From Monodelphis domestica (Eukaryota > Chordata > Mammalia > Didelphimorphia > Didelphidae): DNA of 64,000 bases. The stretch covers positions 82,151,399-82,215,398 of the forward strand of contig NC_077232.1 of NCBI RefSeq assembly GCF_027887165.1, in the 5' to 3' direction. A program made the translations under genes and the position numbers. Under the pieces are notes generated by a model. The model saw only the letters and a program-made list of their open reading frames with translations, was not told where the DNA came from and did not search any database. Positions 55,091 to 64,000 of the stretch are shown here, one piece after another. Each line of letters opens with the position of its first letter. Within the stretch, counting starts at the first letter, position 1.

Positions 55091-56770
55091 TGCAAAAAAA
55101 TCATCTGAAGTCTCTATTTTTTTTTTTCTGGAAGTAAAGCTTTCAGATTTATACACTTGTGTTAAATGTCAAGCACATGTTTATTTTGGGTTGATGAATT
55201 CAGGATGGGAAAGGTAGGGCTCAGTAATCTTTTATATAGAAAATAGAGTTTTTAGAAGACTTCAAGCTCAATAGTAAGGCTGTAGTCTGCATTAATAGAA
55301 ACAGTGGTGCCATTTCCAGGGCCATCATATGGAAGAGAGACTTCCTCTGTTTGCCCCCAGAGAAATTAAATCATTTGCTGGAATTTGAACCCTAATCCTC
55401 TACCTTTAAGTTTACTATACTGTGGTGCGCATGGTCAATTTTTAAAGGGAGGAATAACCCTTTTGTCTGTTTATTTGTTCTGGGTCTATTGTTATAGAAC
55501 TCTTGTTAAAGAAACAGAGACTATTAGTGGCAGAATATATGCTCTTAACTCCTTCCTTGCCTATCCTGGAAGGGATTAAGTTACTGGATTGTTTTCCTTT
55601 GACACCACTTTTGAAAATCTGTCTGACTACTGAAACCTTCCTGGCCTGCTCCAGCCAACCTCCTTTGATCTCACCCTTCTCTGAACTATTGTGCCACTCA
55701 TTTGGCACTTAATCAAAGACAAGCTTGTTTTATATTATTTTTGAACTACTTAATGTAGTAATAATAATACCTTACATTTGAATAGCATTTTACAGTTTTC
55801 AAGGAGCTTTCACATACATTATCTCACGTGACCCTCATAATAACACTTGTAAAGTAGAAAGAGTATGTGTTCTTCTTTCCATTTTAATCCAAAGAAACAG
55901 ACTTAGAAAGTTTAAGTATTTGTGGAATAGAACTAGAAATAGATTCAAGGTCATTTGACTGCTAGTTTAATTAATTCTCTTTTCATTATACCATGACACT
56001 TCTTGTATGGTAGTAATAGTAGTTCACATTTTATTAAAATTAAAATGGAAATATTTATTAATTTTAATACATACAAGGTACTAGATGAAAAATCTAAAAA
56101 GTCTTTACAATGAGGGGATTTACATTTTAATAGGGAAGAGATACAACATGGACACAGATAAAGTATACATATATACACATACATATATATATATATATAC
56201 ATATGTATATATATGTGGTAATTTGAGGAGAGAGATTATATTAACAATTGGGGGTGGAGTAGGTATCAGGGGAGGCTTAATAGAGGACACTTGAGCTGAG
56301 CCTTGAAGAAAGAGAAAGATTTTGAGAGGAGGAGGTGAGGAAGAAGTGAATCCTAGTTATGAAGGATGACTTGTGCAAATTCAGAGGCTGCAGAGAGAAT
56401 GTCCCACTTGAGTTGTGTTCAAGGATATCCTAATGCTAGGACTGAGCTCAGGCTTATTTGTGGATGGAATAAAACACTGGAAAGTCTATTGAACAATTAA
56501 CGGGACCAAAAAAAGGATTTAATTTGCCCCAACACATATGCTAAGGATACGTTGGCACTTAGCTTCAACTTTGGTACATATGCCCCCTTCCTCCTCACGG
56601 AATGCTTCTGGTGAGCAGGTCATCAGAGTAGGGTTGGGTGATTGGCATGATTTAGGCACCTAGCAAATCTGAGAAGGCCTACCTATTCACAGCTGGGTCT
56701 TTTTATTCTTTTCTTCAGGGAAGCCAGATCTGGGGTAATTTTGTCTTCTTTTATTTTTTATTATTTGTTT
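55091..56770. other. Intron 2 stretch with MIR-like SINE and microsatellite
   Basis: A MIR/THER-like SINE spans about 55750-55995 ('gaatagcattttacagtttt', 'acattatctcacgtgaccct'). An alternating TA/CA run lies at about 56165-56216. A relative of the repeat at 36295 surrounds it (56030-56350). The rest is unassigned. Confidence 0.5.
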
Positions 56771-56980
56771 TTATTTAAAAAAAAAAAAACTTACCTTCCG
56801 TCTTGGGATCAATACTCTGTATTGGTACCAAGGCAGAAGAGTGGTAAGGGCTAGACAATGGGAGTCAAATGACTTGCCCAGGGTCACACAGCTAGGACAT
56901 GTCTGAGGGCATATTTGAAACCAGGACCACCCGTCTCTAGGCCTGGCTCTCAATCCACTGAGCCACCCAGCTGCCCCCAA
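56771..56980 (-). mobile_element. tRNA-derived SINE, L1-tailed, with target duplication
   Basis: Complete copy on the minus strand. TTTGTCTTCTTT flanks both sides (about 56740-56751 and 56982-56993). The A-tail side is at 56771-56790. Confidence 0.93.
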
Positions 56981-56993
56981 CTTTGTCTTCTTT

Positions 56994-57989
56994 AAAAAAA
57001 AAAAGGAGGAAGGGCCTGGGCTTACCTTATGTTGGATTTGGGGAAGAAAGAAGCTACACCAAGAGAAACATGGGCCAGTCGGGTCCTGGGTCCAACTTTG
57101 TTTCCTTTTAGGGAAAGTTTATTCCTGTCATAGGAGGGACGGGGGATCCATGGTCCTAACCTAGGTTGTGGGAAAATTCTGGTAGGTATTAGTACGATCA
57201 TGAGCTGATTGTCCAATATATCTAGAATGCAGAGTATATGAGGAGAGCTAAGTCTGGAAAAGCCTGTTGGAGATAGACCATAGGGCAACTGAATGCCTAG
57301 CCAAGAAGTTTGTGTCAAGTAGCCATTAAGGACTTTGTCACATATGGTTTACAAGTTTATTTTATCCTCACAGTGGAACCCTGAGAGGGAGATAGCATAC
57401 CATGAAGTAGGAATAACTTATTTGTGCAAATGAAGGAACTGAGATTCAAAAATTGGGCCATGGCCAGAATTCACAGATAATTCATAGATAATGAATATTC
57501 TCAGGTATGATCTAGCCAAACTTGCTTATTTTACAAATGAAAACAATCAGGACCCATTGAGGTAAAATGATCTTTTCAAGGCTACTGACTGAGCCAGGCT
57601 TGAGCCCAGGTTTCCTTGACTCCCATTTTGGCATTTTGTCCAAGATGCCATGGGCTCAAAGCCAGGTCTTTTGACACTAAATCCACTCTCTCTCCTTATG
57701 TCTCGTCTCCCCAGCTAGAATTTAAGTTTGGTGAGGTCAGAGATTTGTCATAACCTTCTCCTAAAGATCTTAATGCAGTTCTTTGTCCAGAGTAGGTGTC
57801 AATAAAAACTTGCATGACGTAAATGCTTCAGACCATTGGTTGCCTTGCCCTTACCTTGGCTGCTCTGTTTGCTTTCCAAGTGTAATGAAGGGATTTGACC
57901 CCTATATATGGGCTCCTTCTGCTCAGCATTAATTTAGCCCCTCTTTGCTCTTAGAGGTTTCAGAGCAGCCAAATAAAATGGCAACTTAG
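56994..57989. other. Intron 2 stretch, no feature recognised
   Basis: MIR-like words occur near 57360-57480. The remainder is unassigned and contains no exon that I can see. It ends at the L1 poly(T). Confidence 0.4.
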
Positions 57990-58347
57990 TTTTTTTTTTT
58001 TTTTTTAAATATATTTTATTTGATCATTTCCAAGCATTATTCGTTAAAGACATAGATCATTTTCTTTTCCTCCCCCCCACCCCCCATAGCCTACGCGTAA
58101 GTCCACTGGGCATTAGATGTTTTCTTGATTTGAACCCATTGCTTTGTTGATAGTATTTGCATTAGAGTGTTCATTTAAAGTCTATCCTCTGTCATGTCCC
58201 CTCACCCTCTGTATTCAGGCAGTTGCTTTTTCTCGGTGTTTCCACTCCCATAGTTTATCCTTTGCTTATGAATGGTGTTTTTTTTTTTTCTCCTGGATCC
58301 CTGAAAGTTGTTCAGGGACATTACACCGCCCCTAATGGAGAAGTCCA
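57990..58347 (-). other. L1 3' UTR and poly(A)
   Basis: 358 nt from the ORF2 stop to the tail. A G-rich run (C-rich on + at 58064-58085) lies in its second half; G-rich tracts in the 3' UTR are a common feature of mammalian L1s. The host flank on the left is GGCAACTTAG. Confidence 0.85.
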
Positions 58348-61300
58348 TTACGTTCGATTATACCACAGTGTATTAGTCTCTGTGTACAATGTTCTCCTGG
58401 TTCTGCTCCTCTCGCTCTGCATCACTTCCTGGAGGTTGTTCCAGTCTCCATGGAACTTCTCCACTTTATTATTCCTTTTAGCACAATAGTATTCCATCAC
58501 CAACATATACCACAGTTTGTTCAGCCATTCCCCAATTGATGGGCATCCCCTCGTTTTCCAGTTTTGGGCCACCACAAAGAGCGCAGCTATGAATATTTTT
58601 GTACAAGTCTTTGTGTCCATTATCTCTTTGGGGTACAGACCCAGCAGTGCTATGCTTGGGTCAAAGGGTAGATATTCTTTTGTCGCCCTTTGGGCATAGT
58701 TCCAAATTGCCCTCCAGAATGGTTGGATCAGTTCACAACTCCACCAGCAATGAATTAATGTCCCTACTTTGCCACATCCCCTCCAGCATTCATTACTTTC
58801 CTCTGCTGTTATGTTAGCCAATCTGCTAGGTGTGAGGTGATACCTCAGAGTTGTTTTGATTTGCATCTCTCTGATTATAAGAGATGTGGAACACTTCTTC
58901 ATGTGCTTGTTAATAGTTTTGATTTCTTTATCTGAGAACTGCCTATCCATTTCCCTTGCCCATTTATCAATTGGAGAATGGCTTGATTTTTTGTACAATT
59001 GATTTAGCTCATTATAAATATGAGTAATTAAACCTTTGTCAGAGGTTTCTATGAAGATTTTTTCCCAATTTGTTGTTTCCCTTCTGATTTTAGTTATATT
59101 GGTTTTGTTTGTACAAAAGCTTTTTAGTTTGATGTAGTCAAAATTATTTATTTTACATTTTGTGATTCTTTCTATATCTTGCTTGGTTTTAAAGCCTTTC
59201 CCCTCCCAAAGGTCTGACATGTATACTATTCTGTGTTTACCCAATTTACTTATGGTTTCCTTCTTTATGTTTAAGTCACTCACCCATTTTGAATTTATCT
59301 TGGTGTAGGGTGTGAGGTGTTGATCTATTCCTAGTCTCTCCCACACTGTCTTCCAATTTTCCCAGCAGTTTTTATCGAATAGTGGATTTTTGTCCCAAAA
59401 GCTGGGATCTTTGGGTTTATCGTAGACTGTCTTGCTGAGGTCGTTTTCCCCCAGTCTATTCCACTGATCTTCCTTTCTGTTTCTTAGCCAGTACCAAATT
59501 GTTTTGATGACTGCTGCTTTGTAATATAGTTTGAGGTCTGGGACTGCAAGGCCCCCATCATATGTGTTTTTTTTCATTATTTCCCTGGATATCCTTGATC
59601 TTTTGTTCTTCCAAATGAACTTTGTTATGGTTTTTTCTAAATCAGTGAAGAAGTATTTTGGTAGTTCAATGGGTATGGCACTAAATAGATAAATAAGTTT
59701 GGGTAGGATGGTCATTTTTATTATATTGGCTCGTCCTATCCATGAGCAGTTAATGTTTTTCCAATTGTTCAAGTCTAGTTTTAGTTGTGTGGCGAGTGTT
59801 TTGTAGTTGTGTTCATATAGTTCCTGTGTTTGTCTCGGGAGATAGATTCCTAGGTATTTTATTTTGTCTAAGGTGATTTTGAATGGGATTTCTCTTTCTA
59901 GTTCTTGCTGCTGAGCTGTGTTGGAGATATATAGAAAAGCTGATGATTTATGTGGGTTTATTTTGTATCCTGCAACTTTGCTAAAGTTGTTGATTATTTC
60001 AATTAGCTTTTTGGTTGAATCTCTAGGATTCTTTAAGTAGACCATCATGTCATCCGCAAAGAGTGATAACTTGGTCTCCTCCTTGCCTATTCTGATGCCT
60101 TCAATTTCTTTATCTTCTCTAATTGCTACTGCTAGTGTTTCTAGTACAATGTCAAATAGTAGAGGTGATAATGGGCATCCTTGTTTCACTCCTGATCTTA
60201 TTGGGAATGCATCTAGTTTATCCCCATTGCAGATGATATTAGCTGTTGGTTTTAGATATATACTGTTTATTATTTTTAGGAATGACCCTTCTATTCCTAT
60301 GCTTTCTAGTGTTTTTAATAGGAATGGGTGTTGTATTTTATCAAAGGCTTTTTCTGCATCTATTGAGATAATCATGTGGTTCTTGCTAGTTTGCTTGTTG
60401 ATGTGGTCAATTATGTGGATGGTTTTCCTAATGTTGAACCAGCCCTGCATCCCTGGTATGAATCCTACTTGATCATGGTGAATGATCCTTCTGATCACTT
60501 GCTGGAGTCTTTTTGCTAGTATCCTATTTAAAATTTTTGCATCTATATTCATTAGGGAGATTGGTCTATAGTTTTCTTTCTCTGTTTTTGACCTGCCTGG
60601 TTTTGGAATCAGTACCATGTTTGTGTCGTAGAAGGAGTTTGGTAGAACTCCCTCTTTGCTTATTGTGTCAAATAGTTTGTATAGTATTGGGGTTAGTTGT
60701 TCTCTGAATGTTTGATAGAATTCACAGGTGAATCCATCAGGCCCTGGGGATTTTTTCTTAGGAAGTTCTTTGATGGCTTGATGGATTTCAATTTCTGATA
60801 TGGGATTATTTAAGAATTCTATTTCCTCTTCTGTTAGTCTAGGCAGTTTGTATTTTTGTATATATTCATCCATTTCTCCTAAATTGGTGTATTTATTGCC
60901 ATATAATTGGGCAAAGTAATTTCTAATGATTGCCTTAATTTCCTCCTCATTGGAGGTGCTGTCCCCCTTTTCATCTTTAATGCTGTGAATTTGCTTTTCT
61001 TCCTTCCTTTTTTTAATTAGATTGACCAGTACTTTGTCTATTTTGTTTGTTTTTTCAAAGTACCAGCTTCTTGTCTTATTTATTAAATCAATAGTTCTAT
61101 CACTTTCGATTTTATTAATTTCTCCCTTAATTTTTAGGATTTCTAATTTGGTTTTCTGCTGGGGGTTTTTAATTTGATCGCTTTCGAGTTTTTTCAATTG
61201 CATTTCCAATTGATTGATCTCTGCTCTCCCTTGTTTGTTAATATGAGCTTTCAGGGATATGAATTTGCCTCTGATTACCGCTTTGGCTGCATCCCAAAAG

Positions 61301-62154
61301 GTTTGAAAGGATGTTTCGCCATTGTCATTTTCCTTGATGAAATTATTAATTGTTTCTATGATTTCTTCTTTAGCTAAACGGTTTTGGAGTATCATATTGT
61401 TTAATTTCCAATTGGTTTTAGATTTGGTTTTCCATGTACCATTACTAATCATTATTTTTATTGCCTTGTGATCTGAGAAGGCTGCATTCATTATTTCTGC
61501 TTTTTTGCATTTGTGTGCTATGTTTCTGTGACCTAATGTATGGTCAATTTTTGTGAATGTGCCATGTGGTGCTGAGAAGAAGGTGTATTCCTTTTTATCC
61601 CTATTTATTTTTCTCCATATGTCTATTAATTCTAATTTTTCTAAGATTTCATTCACTTCTTTTACCTCTTTCTTATTTATTTTTTGATTTGATTTATCTA
61701 AATTTGATAATGGTTGGTTTAAGTCTCCCACTAGTATGGTTTTATTGTCTATTTCTTCCTTCAATTCTCCTAGTTTCTCCATTAGAAATTTGGGTGCTAT
61801 ATTATTTGGTGCATACATGTTGATTAATGATATTTCCTCATTGTCTAGAGTCCCTTTTAACAAAATATAATTACCTTCCCTATCCCTTTTGATCAGGTCT
61901 ATTTTTGCATTGGCTTTATCAGATATCATGATTACCACTCCTGCCTTCTTTCTATCAGTTGAGGCCCAGAAGGTCTTACTCCATCCTTTAATTCTGACCT
62001 TGTGGGTGTCAACCCGCCTCATGTGTGTTTCTTGAAGACAACATATGGTAGGGTTTTGGATTCTAATCCATTCAGCTATTCGTCTACGTTTTATGGGTGA
62101 GTTCATCCCATTCACGTTCAAAGTTATGATTGTCATTTGTGGACTCCCTGGCAT
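58348..62154 (-). CDS. L1 ORF2p: endonuclease and reverse transcriptase
   Basis: Nicks target DNA and copies L1 RNA by target-primed reverse transcription. Length 1268 residues, against about 1275 for human L1, so full size. The endonuclease covers about 1-235 and keeps its key residues: Asn13, Glu42 in QETH, Asp204-His205 in IDH, Asp144/Asn146 in VGDLN, and Asp228-His229 in SDHK. The reverse transcriptase covers about 450-780, with Asp599 in [10 protein letters not shown] and the catalytic FADD at 699-702. A C-terminal Cys/His motif is present (Cys1123, Cys1127, His1135, Cys1140). The ATG is chosen because the N-terminus aligns with the start of known ORF2 proteins. There are no stops or frameshifts over 3.8 kb, so the protein may be functional. 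Confidence 0.97.
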   Translation of the reverse strand: MPGSPQMTIITLNVNGMNSPIKRRRIAEWIRIQNPTICCLQETHMRRVDTHKVRIKGWSKTFWASTDRKKAGVVIMISDKANAKIDLIKRDREGNYILLKGTLDNEEISLINMYAPNNIAPKFLMEKLGELKEEIDNKTILVGDLNQPLSNLDKSNQKINKKEVKEVNEILEKLELIDIWRKINRDKKEYTFFSAPHGTFTKIDHTLGHRNIAHKCKKAEIMNAAFSDHKAIKIMISNGTWKTKSKTNWKLNNMILQNRLAKEEIIETINNFIKENDNGETSFQTFWDAAKAVIRGKFISLKAHINKQGRAEINQLEMQLKKLESDQIKNPQQKTKLEILKIKGEINKIESDRTIDLINKTRSWYFEKTNKIDKVLVNLIKKRKEEKQIHSIKDEKGDSTSNEEEIKAIIRNYFAQLYGNKYTNLGEMDEYIQKYKLPRLTEEEIEFLNNPISEIEIHQAIKELPKKKSPGPDGFTCEFYQTFREQLTPILYKLFDTISKEGVLPNSFYDTNMVLIPKPGRSKTEKENYRPISLMNIDAKILNRILAKRLQQVIRRIIHHDQVGFIPGMQGWFNIRKTIHIIDHINKQTSKNHMIISIDAEKAFDKIQHPFLLKTLESIGIEGSFLKIINSIYLKPTANIICNGDKLDAFPIRSGVKQGCPLSPLLFDIVLETLAVAIREDKEIEGIRIGKEETKLSLFADDMMVYLKNPRDSTKKLIEIINNFSKVAGYKINPHKSSAFLYISNTAQQQELEREIPFKITLDKIKYLGIYLPRQTQELYEHNYKTLATQLKLDLNNWKNINCSWIGRANIIKMTILPKLIYLFSAIPIELPKYFFTDLEKTITKFIWKNKRSRISREIMKKNTYDGGLAVPDLKLYYKAAVIKTIWYWLRNRKEDQWNRLGENDLSKTVYDKPKDPSFWDKNPLFDKNCWENWKTVWERLGIDQHLTPYTKINSKWVSDLNIKKETISKLGKHRIVYMSDLWEGKGFKTKQDIERITKCKINNFDYIKLKSFCTNKTNITKIRRETTNWEKIFIETSDKGLITHIYNELNQLYKKSSHSPIDKWAREMDRQFSDKEIKTINKHMKKCSTSLIIREMQIKTTLRYHLTPSRLANITAEESNECWRGCGKVGTLIHCWWSCELIQPFWRAIWNYAQRATKEYLPFDPSIALLGLYPKEIMDTKTCTKIFIAALFVVAQNWKTRGCPSIGEWLNKLWYMLVMEYYCAKRNNKVEKFHGDWNNLQEVMQSERSRTRRTLYTETNTLWYNRT

Positions 62155-62683
62155 TTTGATTGCCTTCCCTAATTCTAACCTTTTCTTCTTCGGCTCTACC
62201 TTTTAGTCCAGTGATTTACTTTGAATCAGTCCCCCTTGTCCCCTCCCTTGATGTTTCCCTTTTTAGTCCCTCCCTTTTTGTTCCCTCCCCCTCCCCCCTC
62301 TCTTTCCCTCCCTTTTTGTTCTCCCTCTCCCCCTCCCCCCCTTGGTTTTCCCTTCTCCTTACCCTTGTTGGATAAGATAGAATTCAAGATCCCAATGGAT
62401 CTGGATGTTTTTCCCTCTCAGAGTTGATTTCCCTGAGATTGAGGTTTAAGTAACCCCCCCCCCCTCTTCCTCTCCTTCTTATAGGAGTTTTCTTCCCCTC
62501 CCCTTCCCCTGTGAATCTTTGTGTGAGAACCATTATTCTATTTGGTCTTTCTTTACCCCCTATTTATACATTACATTTTCCCCACATATTAGTATACATA
62601 GGTTGATATAAATGTAGTCCTTATAGAAGAGAGTTTGAGTAAAAGAAGATAACATTTTTCCCCTTTCCTTAATATTTACCTTT
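62155..62683 (-). other. L1 inter-ORF spacer, unusually long
   Basis: 529 nt separate the ORF1 stop from the ORF2 start; in human L1 the spacer is about 60 nt. On the L1 sense strand it is rich in G and A, with G-runs at 62240-62345 and an 11-base G run at 62454-62464 (C on +). No open frame of note. Confidence 0.85.
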
Positions 62684-63607
62684 TCAGGTATTCCTTGCTC
62701 TTTGATTTTCGGTATCAAACTTTCCACAGAGCTCTGGTCTTTTCTTTGCAAAAAGTTGGAAGTCTTCTATTTTGTTGAATGCCCATACTCTCCCTTGGAA
62801 GTATATAGTCAGTTTTGCTGGGTAGCTGATTCTTGGTTGGAGACCCAGCTCTCTTGCCTTTCTGAAGATCATGTTCCATGCCTTACGATCATTCAGCGTA
62901 GAACTTGCAAGGTCTTGTGTGATCCTGATTGGCATTCCTTTATATCTAAATTGTCTTTTTCTGGCTTCCTGTAGGATTTTTTCTTTTGTTTGATAGCTTT
63001 GGAATTTGGCAATTACATTCCTGGGAGTTGTCTTTTGGGGGTTTAGTGTAGAAGGTGTTCTGTGAGCTCTGTCAGTGGATGTATTGCCCCCTTGTTCTAG
63101 AATCTCTGGGCAATTTTCTTTGATTATATCTTGTATCACCATGTCCAGTTTGGTGTTTATTTCTGGCTTTTCTGGGAGTCCAATTATTCTTAAATTTTCT
63201 CTTCTCCCCCTGTTTTCCAGATCTATCACCTTGTCGGTGAGATATTTTATGTTCTCTTCTAATTTCTTGGTGTTTTGGCTTTGCTTTATTAGTTCTTGCT
63301 TTAAAGCCTGGTTTTCTTTTACAGTTTGGTCAAACTGGTTTTGTAGATGCGTGAATTTCTTTTGCATCATTTCCCACTTTTCCTCCCAGAGGGCTTCCAT
63401 CTTTTTGGTCCTTTCTGATTCAAATTCTTCATGGGTTTGTGGAGAGTTTCTATTTCCTTTGGAAGATTTTGGAGAATTTTCTTGTATATCTTCTTCTATC
63501 TGCTCTGTATTTTGTATTTTGGCTCCATAGAATGTGTCCAGAGTCGCCCCTTTCTTCTTATTTTTCTTGGTATTTTGGGGCTTCTGTGCTTCTGTGGAAT
63601 TTGTCAT
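62684..63607 (-). CDS. L1 ORF1p: RNA-binding chaperone
   Basis: Coats L1 RNA as trimers. 307 residues, against about 338 in human. A basic, Lys-rich N-terminus (residues 8-20) is followed by a heptad-rich coiled-coil region (about 60-130). The RRM begins near 'ENRGRRENLRIIGLPE' (131-146), a highly conserved ORF1p motif, and the C-terminal domain covers about 200-290 ('ILQEARKRQFRYKGMPIRIT'). The ATG follows the GC-rich 5' UTR directly. The frame is uninterrupted. It is oriented with and upstream of ORF2, as in all L1s. Confidence 0.95.
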   Translation of the reverse strand: MTNSTEAQKPQNTKKNKKKGATLDTFYGAKIQNTEQIEEDIQENSPKSSKGNRNSPQTHEEFESERTKKMEALWEEKWEMMQKKFTHLQNQFDQTVKENQALKQELIKQSQNTKKLEENIKYLTDKVIDLENRGRRENLRIIGLPEKPEINTKLDMVIQDIIKENCPEILEQGGNTSTDRAHRTPSTLNPQKTTPRNVIAKFQSYQTKEKILQEARKRQFRYKGMPIRITQDLASSTLNDRKAWNMIFRKARELGLQPRISYPAKLTIYFQGRVWAFNKIEDFQLFAKKRPELCGKFDTENQRARNT

Positions 63608-64000
63608 CTCTGAACGTGGAGGATTGGCTTTTCTTGTCTTTGTCTGGTGATCAGTGGCTTTAGTCCTGGGCAGATGTTGGTTCTATGAGCGTTCCCTGGG
63701 TTAAACTGAATATGCCTCACTGGAACTGGAATGGAAGGGTCGGACCACGAGGCCCCACTCTCCCCCTGGCTCGATTTCCGGAAGTTGCCTTCAGAATCGC
63801 TGGCCGTGAGGCTGTTTCGTCGGCCTGCGGGGGGATGGGCTGCCGCTTCCCCAAGCTCCGAGAGCACAGACTTTCACTGAGACTTGGATAGCAGGATCCA
63901 GCCCGTGAGGCTGTCTTGCCCGCCCTGAGGGTTGCTGTTGTTTTGACCAGCTCTCTGCAGCGGAGGCCCCAGGCAGTAACTTTCACCCGGACCAACCGGC
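63608..64000 (-). promoter_or_regulatory. L1 5' UTR (partial), CpG-containing
   Basis: G+C and CpG rise sharply in this part compared with the rest of the L1, as expected for the internal promoter region of L1 5' UTRs. The window ends inside it. Open frames here on both strands have no recognisable product. Confidence 0.7.

Larger units (their letters stand above)
57990..64000 (-). mobile_element. Young L1 retrotransposon, both ORFs open, 5' end off the window
   Basis: Minus-strand L1. It has a poly(A) tail (poly(T) at 57990-58006 on +), a 3' UTR with a G-rich tract, an uninterrupted ORF2 of 1268 codons, a 529-nt spacer, an uninterrupted ORF1 of 307 codons, and at least 390 nt of CpG-containing 5' UTR that runs past the window edge. 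Older copies of its 3' end lie at 32040-32340 and 39630-40245. It is antisense to RGS12. Whether the 5' promoter is complete cannot be seen. Confidence 0.95.

Noticed and set aside
62702..63891. Plus-strand frames of up to 151 codons opposite L1 ORF1 and 5' UTR
   Set aside because: Antisense shadows of a real coding region; no domain.

Overview
This is vertebrate nuclear DNA, almost certainly from a marsupial. There are no operons, CRISPR arrays, phage genes or other prokaryotic signals. The marsupial call rests on the repeats. Several nearly consensus tRNA-derived SINEs belong to the abundant marsupial type that ends in a self-complementary AATAC..GTATT block followed by an A-tail. There are also RTE-tailed SINEs, many old L3/CR1-like LINE fragments, and a young L1 whose old copies occur elsewhere in the window. 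I cannot fix the species from sequence alone.

The only cellular protein-coding gene I can support is RGS12, on the + strand. Its large first coding exon lies at 40604-42583, with a 5' leader, an ATG at 40703 and a GTAAGT donor at 42584. It encodes the PDZ domain, the PTB domain and the start of the linker towards the RGS domain. A CpG island at about 7240-8060 is the best candidate for the promoter and non-coding first exon, which would make 7.8-40.6 kb intron 1. Sequence after 42.6 kb is then intron 2; I found no further RGS12 exon.

Layout: 1-7.2 kb is repeat-rich upstream DNA with a sense solo LTR (5374-6339). 7.2-9.0 kb holds the CpG island and then a C/T-rich hierarchical minisatellite. 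9-21.6 kb is intronic, with SINEs, a sense LTR (13044-13586), an antisense retroviral LTR with its primer-binding site (17481-18749), and an L3/CR1 fragment split by a SINE. 21.6-31.65 kb is a cluster of antisense endogenous retroviruses: a complete but pol-less provirus with two LTRs, then a decayed pol-bearing relative. 31.65-40.6 kb holds old L1 pieces, a 60-bp perfect palindrome, SINEs and a TcMar-Tigger-like MITE. After the exon come an L3/CR1 LINE (42.99-44.16 kb), an old sense L1 interrupted by a third ERV relative (49.24-51.69 kb), further L3/CR1 pieces, a pair of CTCF-like motifs (54.28-54.36 kb), and a SINE. From 57990 to the end of the window there is a young antisense L1 with both ORFs open.

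Nothing here looks like a wholly undescribed biological system. The observations most worth following are the apparently intact L1 with an unusually long inter-ORF spacer, the pol-less provirus beside its pol-bearing relative, the tRNA-Arg-like primer-site motifs lying inside LTRs, the hierarchical repeat beside the promoter, the perfect palindrome, the marsupial-side polyalanine run in RGS12, and the two tiny overlapping uORFs in its leader.
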